From NCBI GenBank assembly GCA_002436765.1, contig DJNI01000033.1:209-34975 (forward strand): 34,767 nucleotides of DNA. The letters are read 5' to 3'. The position numbers were made by a program, and so were the translations under genes. Source of the DNA: Clostridiales bacterium UBA6468 (GTDB lineage: Bacteria; Bacillota; Clostridia; Oscillospirales; Oscillospiraceae). Below the pieces are notes generated by a model, which saw nothing but the letters and a program-made list of their open reading frames with translations, searched no databases and was not told the DNA's origin. Below are positions 23,793 to 31,083 of the stretch, piece by piece (position 1 is the stretch's first letter; every line of letters starts with the position of its first letter).

Positions 23793-25334
23793 ATGAAAGA
23801 GATAAATAAATCTCTGCTGGTCGAGCGGGCAGCGACATGGCTCCTGCTCCGGATCCGGGAAAACGCCGTCCCCCTGGCCGCGTCGTTGATCGCCGGCTTC
23901 CTGGCGTACACGTTTTCCTTTACCAACAAGCTTCTGAATCACGACGAAGCCCTCTCCCTGTTCATGAAGGGCGCCACGGTGGAATCCGGGCGGTGGGGGC
24001 TGGGCGGCATCGACCTGATCTTCCCCAATTTCTCCATGCCCTGGATCTACGGCGTTCTCACCATTGTTTTCATGGCGATTTCCGTCTGCGTCATCCTCCG
24101 GATTTTCCGGATCCGCAGCAAGCTGTTTCAGGCGCTGCTGGCGGGGTGCATTCTGGTGTTTCCCTCTCTGACCGGCACCCTTGCTTACATGTTTACCTCC
24201 AATTCCTTCGCGTTTTCCTTTTTGCTGGCAGTGACCGCAGTGTGGTTCCTCCGGCGCCCCTCCGCCCTGCGGGGGCTTCCGGCGGTCGTATGCATGGTCG
24301 CGTCGCTGAGCATCTATCAGTCCTACATTTCCGTTGCGGCCGGTCTTCTTGTGCTGGTACTCATCCGGCGGCTGCTGGAAGGGGACGATGTAAGACCGGT
24401 CATCCGGCAGGGCGTGTATTTTCTGCTGTTCCTCGCCGTCTCCCTTGCCCTTTACTATGCTGCCACGCAAGTCGTCCTCCGGCTGAAAGACGTCCGTCTG
24501 GGGGATTACGCCGACAGCCGCGTCAGCTTCAGCTTATCTTCCGTCCCCGCCGGAGTTGTGCGGGCTTACGGCACGTTCTTCGCCTTTTTCACCCAGGGAA
24601 AGGCCGGGCTGATGCCCACGGTCTTCTCCCGGTGGATGCACGGTGTCGGCATCATTACCACCATGGTGCTGCTCGTTCTCTGGGGAACAACGCATCGCCA
24701 GCCGGGACGGCTCCTGCTGCTGGCCGCTCTGGTCGCAATTCTCCCCCTGGCCGTGAACTGTATGTACCTGTTCACCGTCCCCGAGTCCATTCACACGCTG
24801 GTGCTGTACGGCTTCGTATCCGTCTATGTGCTGATGATTCTTGCCGCGGACATCTGCCTTTCCGTCTCCGGCAGAGCCTGGGATCTGGTTCGGAGATTTG
24901 GCCTGGATGCCCTAGCCGTAAGTCTGGCATGTGTGATTGCATCCGACATCTACGTCGCCAACGCCGCAAGTCTGCACCTGTATCTCCGTCAGGAAAATAC
25001 CCGCGCCTTCTATACCGCCCTGGTGGCAGACCTTCAGCAGACGCCGGAATTTGACGAAAATACCCGGCTTGCCATCATCGGCACTTACCGCGACCCGGAA
25101 TTTTACGAAAAGTTTTCCTTTCTGCAGGAGCTTACCGGCGTCGCCGGTATCCGCCCTGACAGCTATTCCCGGCAACGGTTTCTGGAATACTATCTGGGCT
25201 TTTCCCTGACCTTCGCCTCGGAGGAAGAAACCGCAGAGATCCACGCTTCCTCCCAATTTGCGGAAATGCCTGTTTATCCCTACCACGGCTCCATTCAAAA
25301 AATCGGCGACTGCCTGGTCGTCCGGCTGTCCTGA
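23793..25334 (+). CDS. Membrane glucosyltransferase, GtrII-like (Glucos_trans_II family)
   Basis: This 513-residue polytopic membrane protein has about ten to twelve hydrophobic segments. The first extracytoplasmic loop holds the acidic pair LLNHDEALSLF (47-57) and VESGRWGL (63-70). LTGTLAYMFTSNSFAFSFLL and SIYQSYISVAAGLLVL follow, all typical of the GtrII family, which uses polyprenyl-phosphate-linked sugars to decorate surface polysaccharides on the outer face of the membrane. The C-terminal 120 or so residues form a hydrophilic extracytoplasmic domain. The ATG at 23793 lies 8 bases after GAGG and downstream of the promoter. It stands alone: the GtrA/GtrB partners of phage O-antigen cassettes are not nearby. 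Confidence 0.82.
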   Translation: MKEINKSLLVERAATWLLLRIRENAVPLAASLIAGFLAYTFSFTNKLLNHDEALSLFMKGATVESGRWGLGGIDLIFPNFSMPWIYGVLTIVFMAISVCVILRIFRIRSKLFQALLAGCILVFPSLTGTLAYMFTSNSFAFSFLLAVTAVWFLRRPSALRGLPAVVCMVASLSIYQSYISVAAGLLVLVLIRRLLEGDDVRPVIRQGVYFLLFLAVSLALYYAATQVVLRLKDVRLGDYADSRVSFSLSSVPAGVVRAYGTFFAFFTQGKAGLMPTVFSRWMHGVGIITTMVLLVLWGTTHRQPGRLLLLAALVAILPLAVNCMYLFTVPESIHTLVLYGFVSVYVLMILAADICLSVSGRAWDLVRRFGLDALAVSLACVIASDIYVANAASLHLYLRQENTRAFYTALVADLQQTPEFDENTRLAIIGTYRDPEFYEKFSFLQELTGVAGIRPDSYSRQRFLEYYLGFSLTFASEEETAEIHASSQFAEMPVYPYHGSIQKIGDCLVVRLS

Positions 25335-25351
25335 TGTTGCAGACGAAACGC

Positions 25352-25397
25352 CCCCGGTTTGTGCCGTTCGTACAAACCGGGGTTATCGCTTTTTTGG
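25352..25397 (+). terminator. Intrinsic terminator of the GtrII-like gene
   Basis: An 11-base-pair stem (25352-25362 with 25372-25382) with a 9-base loop is followed by TTATCGCTTTTTT, starting 17 bases past the stop codon. Confidence 0.8.
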
Positions 25398-25476
25398 GGA
25401 ATCTCTGATTAACTGACGAGAGCTGACGACCATAGATGTATTCATGCAATCGCTGTGGCCTTGCGCACTTTTTTCC

Positions 25477-25505
25477 TTGCACGAAACAAATGCTTGTGCT
25501 ACAAT
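25477..25505 (+). promoter_or_regulatory. Promoter of the ABC exporter operon
   Basis: TTGCAC (25477-25482), 17 bases and TACAAT (25500-25505), with an upstream TGC giving an extended -10. The leader to the start codon is about 110 bases and can fold: 25519-25525 pairs with 25560-25566. Confidence 0.75.
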
Positions 25506-25623
25506 AAAAGGAGTCTGTCTGCCGCCCCCGGAATTTGCGGAAGGGAAGCGGCGAGGGAAGCGGCAGTGAAATCGACCGGTTTCATTGGGATTTCCTTTAT
25601 AAAAGAGAGGAGAAGGGATTTTC

Positions 25624-27405
25624 TTGATTTTCGGCAAGCATATCAACGTCTATTACCGCAAGTACGCGCTGGCACTGCTGACGGGGCTGCTGGCGCTGTT
25701 TGCCGTGGACTACCTGCAGCTGAAGGTGCCTGAAATTTATCAGCTGGTCATCAACGGCCTGAACCAGGGATATATTGTGGAAAACGGCGTACAGGTGCCC
25801 TTTGATATGGCGTTCCTGCTGGACAGGATCTGTATGCCCATGGTGGGCATCATTCTTGCCATCGTCTTCGGTCGGTTCCTGTGGCGGGTGGCGATCTTCG
25901 GCGCGGCGACCAGGGTGGAGACAGACCTGCGGGATAAGATGTTCCGCCACGCGGAGGATCTGAGCCGGGAATACTATCAGGTGAACAAGGTGGGCAATCT
26001 CATGAGCCTGTTCACCAACGACTTAGACACCGTTCAGGAGTGCTACGGCTGGGGCTTCATGCAGTTCTTTGACCCCATCATTCTGTGCTCCCTGGCTATT
26101 ACCAAAATGTGGCGCATGGATCACCTGCTCACCGTCCTGTCCCTGATTCCCATGGGGCTGCTGTTCGCCAGCGCCACGGTGGTGGGCAGGAACATGACCA
26201 GAAAGTGGGACTACCGGCAGAAGTGCTTCTCCGACCTGTCCGACTTCGCCCAGGAGAGCTTTTCCGGCATTGCCGTCATCAAGGCCTTCGTGAAGGAGGC
26301 CAAGGAGCTGATGGCCTTTGAAAAGCTGAACCGGGACAGTGAGGACTCCAACATCGCCTTTACCAAGACCTCCGTACTGATGCGGATTCTGGTCACCACC
26401 TTCGTGGAGAGCGTCATCTGCGTGATCCTGGGCTATGGCGGCTATCTGGTCTATCAGGGGAAGTTCAATGCCGGTCAGCTTATGGAGTTCATCGGCTACT
26501 TCACCGCCGTGGTCTGGCCCATTATGGCCGTGGCCGATCTGATCGACATGACCTCCCGGGGCAAGGCGTCCCTGAAGCGGATCAGCGAGCTGCTGGACGC
26601 GCCCAAGAATGTCTTCGATCGCCCCGGCGTTCAGGAGCTGACGAACCCCAGAGGGCAGATCGAATTCCGCGACCTCAGTTTTACCTACCCAGACGGGGAT
26701 ATCCCCGCGCTGGAGCATGTGTCCTTTACCATCCACCCCGGCGAAAGCGTCGGTCTTCTGGGCAAGACCGGCTCCGGCAAGACCACCCTGGTGGATCTGA
26801 TCCTGCGCACTTATAATGTAAACGACGGGCAGCTGTTCCTGGACGGCAAGGATGTGAACGACCTCTCCATCCGCTCCGTCCGTGACGCCTGCGCCTATGT
26901 GCCCCAGGACAACTTCCTGTTCTCGGACACCATTGAGAACAACATCGCCTTCGGCAAGTCCGAAACCGTCTCCGAGGAGATCCGCCGGGCGGCTAAGCTT
27001 GCGGATATCGACGGCAATATTTCCGAATTCCAGATGGGCTATCAGACGGTGCTGGGCGAACGGGGCGTTACCGTCTCCGGCGGCCAGAAGCAGCGCATCT
27101 CCATCGCCCGGGCGCTGATGAAGAACGCGCCCATTCTGATCCTGGACGATTCCGTGTCCGCCGTGGATACCAAAACGGAAAAGGCCATTCTGGACAATCT
27201 CCGCGCCACCCGGGCGGGCAAGACCACCATTCTCATTGCCCACCGGATTTCCACCATCGAGCAGATGGACAAGGTGCTGTTCATTGAGGACGGCCGCCTG
27301 GCGGGCTTTGACACCCATGACAATCTGTACGCGGCCAACCCCGCCTACCGCAAAATGGTGGATCTGCAGCGGCTGGAGGAGGAAGGAGGTGCGGTCAATG
27401 CGTGA
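25624..27405 (+). CDS. Heterodimeric ABC exporter subunit, degenerate-site half
   Basis: This 593-residue protein has an N-terminal six-helix transmembrane domain (about 10-325) fused to an ATPase domain. Walker A is GKTGSGKTT, the Q-loop AYVPQDNFLFSDT, the signature VSGGQKQR, and Walker B ILILDDSVSAVD, where aspartate replaces the catalytic glutamate; IAHRIS follows. This substitution marks the non-catalytic site of heterodimeric exporters such as BmrCD, LmrCD and TM287/288, which pump drugs, peptides or lipids outward. The start is TTG at 25624, preceded by a strong GAGGAGAAGGG with 6-base spacing. The stop overlaps the partner gene by 8 bases. Confidence 0.92.
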   Translation: MIFGKHINVYYRKYALALLTGLLALFAVDYLQLKVPEIYQLVINGLNQGYIVENGVQVPFDMAFLLDRICMPMVGIILAIVFGRFLWRVAIFGAATRVETDLRDKMFRHAEDLSREYYQVNKVGNLMSLFTNDLDTVQECYGWGFMQFFDPIILCSLAITKMWRMDHLLTVLSLIPMGLLFASATVVGRNMTRKWDYRQKCFSDLSDFAQESFSGIAVIKAFVKEAKELMAFEKLNRDSEDSNIAFTKTSVLMRILVTTFVESVICVILGYGGYLVYQGKFNAGQLMEFIGYFTAVVWPIMAVADLIDMTSRGKASLKRISELLDAPKNVFDRPGVQELTNPRGQIEFRDLSFTYPDGDIPALEHVSFTIHPGESVGLLGKTGSGKTTLVDLILRTYNVNDGQLFLDGKDVNDLSIRSVRDACAYVPQDNFLFSDTIENNIAFGKSETVSEEIRRAAKLADIDGNISEFQMGYQTVLGERGVTVSGGQKQRISIARALMKNAPILILDDSVSAVDTKTEKAILDNLRATRAGKTTILIAHRISTIEQMDKVLFIEDGRLAGFDTHDNLYAANPAYRKMVDLQRLEEEGGAVNA

Positions 27406-29284
27406 GTATCTTCCCCTTTTGATCGTCTGCGCCGTCATCGGCGTGTTTACGATCCTGTTTCTGGCGGCCTATGCCGTGCTGAAGCGCAAGACCAAAGAGG
27501 AGACCAGCGAACGGCATATGTCCGACAGCGAGATCATCAAACGGCTGCTGGGCTATGCCAAGCCCTATAAAAAGGATTTTGTCCTGGTGTTCTTCATTAT
27601 GCTGGTGTCCATCGCCTACGACGTGGTGTCCCCCCTGCTGGTGGCGGACATCCAGGGCACCATCAAGCAGAGCTTCGAGCTTTCCCGGCTCTATTCGCTG
27701 GTTGCCGTGTATGCAGGCATCCTGGCGGTGTCCATGGTCTGCACCTATTTCCAGGCCATGATCTTGCAGAAGACCGGGCAGAAAATTCTGTCCCAGATCC
27801 GTCTGGATACCTTCACCCACATTGAGCAGCTGTCCCACGCCCAGCTGAACCAGATTCCCGTGGGCAAGCTGGTGACGAGAGTCACCAACGACCCCAACTC
27901 CATCAGCTATCTGTTCACCAACATTCTGGTGACGCTGGCGAAAAACTCCCTGGTGATCATCGGCGTGCTGACGGCCATGCTGATCCTGAACTACGCCCTG
28001 ACGCTGATGGTGCTGTGCTTTGTGCCGTTTCTGGTGCTCTTTACCATCATCTTCCAGAAATTCTCCCGCCATGTCCACCGCACGGTCAACAACGCCCGGA
28101 CAGATGTGAACACCTACCTGTCCGAGAACCTTTCCGGCATGAAGGTCACCCAGATCTTCAACCAGGAGCAGCGGAAAATGGACGAGTTCCTGGTTCGCAG
28201 CAAGCGCCTGGAGAGAACCAAGCTGAACCGGATGTTCGTCTTCGGCATCTTCCGGCCCGTGGTGTATATGCTGTTCGTCACCTCCAACCTGTTCCTGTTC
28301 TATATCGGCTGCAAGGGCTATATCCAGGACACGACCTTCCTGGGGCAGACCATTACCAGCGAGACGGTGGTTGCGTTCTATATGTATATCTCCCGGTTCT
28401 TTAACCCCATCCAGGCGCTGGCCGAGCAGTTTGATATGCTGGAGCAGTCCTTCGCTGCGGCGGAGAAGATCTTCACCATTCTGGACATGGTCCCTGAGGT
28501 GGTGGACGAGCCGGATGCCATCGAGCTGAAGGAGATGAAGGGCGAGATCGAGTTTAAGGACGTGTGGTTTGCCTACAATCCCGGCGAGTGGGTGCTGAAG
28601 GGCGTTTCCTTCCATGTGTATCCCAAGCAGACCGTGGCCTTTGTGGGGGCTACCGGTTCCGGAAAGTCCACCATTCTGAGCCTGATCTGCCGGAACTATG
28701 ACATCCAGAAGGGTCAGATTCTGATCGACGGCATCGATATCCGGCACATCAAGATTGCCTCTCTGCGCAGCCACTTCGGCCAGATGCTCCAGGATGTATT
28801 CCTGTTCGCGGGGGACATCCGCAGCAACATCGTCCTGCGCTCCGACAACGTGACGGACGAGGACGTCTGGCAGGCCTGCCGGTACGTCAACGCCGACGGC
28901 TTTATCAGGAAGCTGGAAGGCGGCCTGGACGAGACCGTCCGGGAGCAGGGCAACAACTTCTCCGCAGGTCAGCGGCAGCTGCTGAGCTTCGCCCGAACCA
29001 TTCTGCACAAGCCCTCCGTCATGATCCTGGACGAGGCCACCGCCAACATCGACACGGAGACGGAGGTGCTCATTCAGGACTCCCTGGAGAAGATGAAGAA
29101 CATCGGCACCATGCTGATCGTAGCCCATCGCCTGAGCACCATCCAGCACGCGGACAACATTATCCTGCTGTCCCACGGCGAGATCATGGAGCAGGGCACC
29201 CATCAGGAGCTTCTCCACCGGAAGGGCCGCTACTACCAGCTCTATACTCTCCAGTTCCGCAAGCAGCAGCTTCAGGAGAGCTGA
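27398..29284 (+). CDS. Heterodimeric ABC exporter subunit, catalytic half
   Basis: This 628-residue partner of the preceding subunit begins with one extra N-terminal membrane helix (about residues 5-27) and a charged linker. The six-helix domain (about 55-350) follows, then the ATPase domain. Walker A is GATGSGKST and Walker B VMILDEATANID with the catalytic glutamate. The signature is FSAGQRQ instead of LSGGQ, the expected partner defect: this signature faces the degenerate site of the other subunit. The ATG at 27398 has GGAAGGAGG upstream within the first gene, so the chains are co-translated. Substrate unknown; no MarR or TetR regulator is adjacent. Confidence 0.93.
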   Translation: MREYLPLLIVCAVIGVFTILFLAAYAVLKRKTKEETSERHMSDSEIIKRLLGYAKPYKKDFVLVFFIMLVSIAYDVVSPLLVADIQGTIKQSFELSRLYSLVAVYAGILAVSMVCTYFQAMILQKTGQKILSQIRLDTFTHIEQLSHAQLNQIPVGKLVTRVTNDPNSISYLFTNILVTLAKNSLVIIGVLTAMLILNYALTLMVLCFVPFLVLFTIIFQKFSRHVHRTVNNARTDVNTYLSENLSGMKVTQIFNQEQRKMDEFLVRSKRLERTKLNRMFVFGIFRPVVYMLFVTSNLFLFYIGCKGYIQDTTFLGQTITSETVVAFYMYISRFFNPIQALAEQFDMLEQSFAAAEKIFTILDMVPEVVDEPDAIELKEMKGEIEFKDVWFAYNPGEWVLKGVSFHVYPKQTVAFVGATGSGKSTILSLICRNYDIQKGQILIDGIDIRHIKIASLRSHFGQMLQDVFLFAGDIRSNIVLRSDNVTDEDVWQACRYVNADGFIRKLEGGLDETVREQGNNFSAGQRQLLSFARTILHKPSVMILDEATANIDTETEVLIQDSLEKMKNIGTMLIVAHRLSTIQHADNIILLSHGEIMEQGTHQELLHRKGRYYQLYTLQFRKQQLQES

Positions 29285-29308
29285 CGGGCAAATCGGATAA
29301 AAGACATA

Positions 29309-29355
29309 GCCCGGACACGAGCGATACGGCCGCTCTGTGTCCGGGCCTGTGTTTT
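29309..29355. terminator. Intrinsic terminator after the ABC exporter operon
   Basis: A 10-base-pair outer stem (29309-29318 with 29337-29346) and an inner stem (29319-29323 with 29331-29335) precede CTGTGTTTT. It starts 25 bases past the exporter stop and might also serve the convergent E2-like gene. Confidence 0.75.
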
Positions 29356-29468
29356 GGCAGAAGGGGCTGCCTCAGCACGTCAGTATTCGTGGGCGGCATC
29401 CGTCAATTCAGGTTTCCGGAAGCAGCACATCTGCGGTACAATCTGCCCACAGGTCCTTGACAGTGATT

Positions 29469-30347
29469 TCAGTCGCAGGTTACCTCCTGATTCAATGGCA
29501 GCTCCAGCAGTTCGGGGTGCGTGAGCAGATGCTGTATGATCTTCAGCGAGCGGGCAAAGTAGAAGCCGTCCGCAATGCGCTCGTCCAGTGTGAAACCGAT
29601 GTCCACCACATCCCGCACCTCGCGGCTGCCGTCCTCGGCGATCTTTTCGCTTTTGCGGATGGTGCCGATGGCCGCCATGATGGAGCTGGAACCGTAATTG
29701 TTGAGATGATGGTAGACGCTGGGGCATTTGATGCTGCCGAGATTGGTGAGGAAAACGGTGGCAAAGTTCGGGTCATCCTGCCGCAGAAAGTCGGGCACCT
29801 TCCCGAAGAAGTCCAGTGTCTTGACGATCCAGACGACAAATGCCAGGATAGGGCGGGGCAGCTTTTTGAGCACGTCCATGGCGCCGTTCACACCGTCGTT
29901 CTTTTCCGTGCGGGCCTTGTGAACCTTGCCGACGACCCGGCGCGTCACCTGGGTGAGCGTCCAGTCCTCCGGCGCGGAGATGACCACGAGGGACTCCTCG
30001 CTGTGATCCTCGAAGCGCTTCTTGGCTACGAAGCCCAGCGAGATCTCGTCGCGCTGGTAAAAGCGGCGGCCGGAGATGAAGCAGTTGAGCTGCGGGCGAA
30101 GATATATCGTTTTTGCGACGGCCATGAGAATGCAGTGAAAAAGCGTGGTGCGGTATTCTTCCTCGCCCTCGTTCTTCCGCGCGATGTAGCGAAGCGCTTC
30201 CGTCACGTCGAACTCCATGTTGACGTAGACCTCGGCATCCGTGCGGTGGTTCATCAGATGGGGCAGGATGACATGGAGCGAGTCCATATCCCGGATCCAA
30301 CGGGCGTCTTTCCGGTCGCCCCAGCGTTTCTTTGCCGTGCTGCTCAT
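29469..30347 (-). CDS. Stand-alone 2-oxoacid dehydrogenase E2 / CAT-fold acyltransferase-like protein lacking the catalytic His
   Basis: This 292-residue protein resembles the catalytic domain of dihydrolipoyl acyltransferases and chloramphenicol acetyltransferase. Visible parts are VYVNMEFDVTEALRYIA, TTLFHCILMAVAKTIYLRPQ, FATVFLTNLGSI (195-206), GSSSIMAAIG, and the C-terminal motif GFTLDERIADG (251-261). The catalytic signature is normally DHRxxDG; here glutamate 256 (codon GAG) stands for the histidine while the aspartate and glycine remain. There is no lipoyl domain, no peripheral-subunit-binding domain and no E1 or E3 gene nearby. A hydrophobic stretch at about 166-182 is unusual. The ATG at 30347 follows GAGG by 7 bases. 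A structural or regulatory role, or altered chemistry, is possible. Confidence 0.8.
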   Translation of the reverse strand: MSSTAKKRWGDRKDARWIRDMDSLHVILPHLMNHRTDAEVYVNMEFDVTEALRYIARKNEGEEEYRTTLFHCILMAVAKTIYLRPQLNCFISGRRFYQRDEISLGFVAKKRFEDHSEESLVVISAPEDWTLTQVTRRVVGKVHKARTEKNDGVNGAMDVLKKLPRPILAFVVWIVKTLDFFGKVPDFLRQDDPNFATVFLTNLGSIKCPSVYHHLNNYGSSSIMAAIGTIRKSEKIAEDGSREVRDVVDIGFTLDERIADGFYFARSLKIIQHLLTHPELLELPLNQEVTCD

Positions 30348-30481
30348 AGTGTGTCCTCTTTTCTTTCTTTTTCCTTCGGGTCGAAGCCCCTGAAGATATC
30401 CCGTGCGCCCTCTCGCCCGGAAGTCTTCAGATAAATTAAGCAATGAAAAGCGCCATGGTTACGCTCCGAAATAGAAATACT

Positions 30482-30514
30482 CCGGAACTGTAGTTCATAA
30501 TACTATGGTTCCGG
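30482..30514. repeat. Inverted repeat over the E2-like promoter, candidate operator
   Basis: CCGGAAC (30482-30488) and GTTCCGG (30508-30514) are perfect arms, and an inner TAGT/ACTA pairing extends the symmetry after two mismatches. The repeat covers the -10 box and likely start site of the leftward promoter. Confidence 0.55.
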
Positions 30515-30525
30515 GGGATTTGCAA
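30497..30525 (-). promoter_or_regulatory. Probable promoter of the E2-like gene
   Basis: On the complementary strand, TTGCAA (30520-30525), 17 bases and TATTAT (30497-30502). The untranslated leader would be about 140 bases. Confidence 0.65.
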
Positions 30526-30775
30526 GAGGGCATCCCGCGCTTTTTTTGCTTATCGCAGATTGAGAGCGGGCGCATACAGTATTCCGCCGTTTTCGACAGC
30601 CCGAATGGACGAATAATCTCTGCGCTCACAGCTCTCGCCGTTAAGGCAACACAGTGACCCCGGCCGGAGGGAGGACAGCCCATGCAGCCCGCCGTATATC
30701 GCCGCCGGGATCGGCTTCGGGGACGGGCAATCTCGTCTTCGGCGGATTTTTTTGGAAATAGAGCCTCGGGAAGTA

Positions 30776-30804
30776 TTGCAGATCGGGGAAAAATGGTATA
30801 TGAT
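30776..30804 (+). promoter_or_regulatory. Promoter of feoAB
   Basis: TTGCAG (30776-30781), 17 bases and TATGAT (30799-30804), about 48 bases before the feoA ATG. I could not recognise a clear Fur or DtxR box around it. Confidence 0.72.
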
Positions 30805-30852
30805 AAAAGCATTAAAAATTGTGCAAAACCGATTGCCTGGGGGTATAGAAAA

Positions 30853-31083
30853 ATGACCATTGACGACTTGACGATCGGACAGTCCGGCGTGATCTCTCAG
30901 GTGGGCGGCGAAGGGCCGCTGCGCCTGCGGTTTCTGGATATGGGGCTGATTCCCGGAACAAAGGTAACGCTGCAAAAAATCGCGCCTATGGGCGACCCAA
31001 TCCAGATTCAGGTGCGGGGCTATGAGCTGACCATCCGCCGGGAGGATGCCCGGAAAATTGCGCTGAAGGAGGGAACGGTATGA
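30853..31083 (+). CDS. feoA: Ferrous iron transport protein A (FeoA)
   Basis: This 76-residue SH3-fold cytoplasmic protein assists FeoB in Fe(II) uptake. Typical segments are LTIGQSGVISQVGGEGPLRL, RFLDMGLIPGTKVTLQKIAP and the closing GYELTIRREDARKI. Length is normal for FeoA. The ATG at 30853 is chosen for family length and because the promoter lies just upstream; its ribosome site (GGGGG) is weak. The frame is open back to an ATG at 30682 with a strong GGAGG site, but that extension has no FeoA-like sequence and contains the promoter. The stop overlaps the feoB start as ATGA. Confidence 0.93.
   Translation: MTIDDLTIGQSGVISQVGGEGPLRLRFLDMGLIPGTKVTLQKIAPMGDPIQIQVRGYELTIRREDARKIALKEGTV

Larger units (their letters stand above)
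30348..30852. other. 505-base gap between E2-like gene and feoA
   Basis: Besides the two divergent promoters and an inverted repeat, this gap holds about 150 bases (30531-30680) in which I see no supported gene. A terminator-like stem-loop follows: CCGCCG (30702-30707) pairs with CGGCGG (30740-30745), then seven Ts (30747-30753). It might end a short rightward RNA or be decayed coding sequence. Confidence 0.4.

Noticed and set aside
27395..29218. Leftward open frame of about 600 codons across the second ABC subunit
   Set aside because: Antisense shadow of an intact exporter gene, His/Gln/Gly-rich and without recognisable domains.
30682..30852. N-terminal extension of FeoA from an ATG with a strong GGAGG site
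   Set aside because: The extension is unlike any FeoA and would place the -35/-10 promoter inside the coding region. Kept only as a finding for the upstream region.
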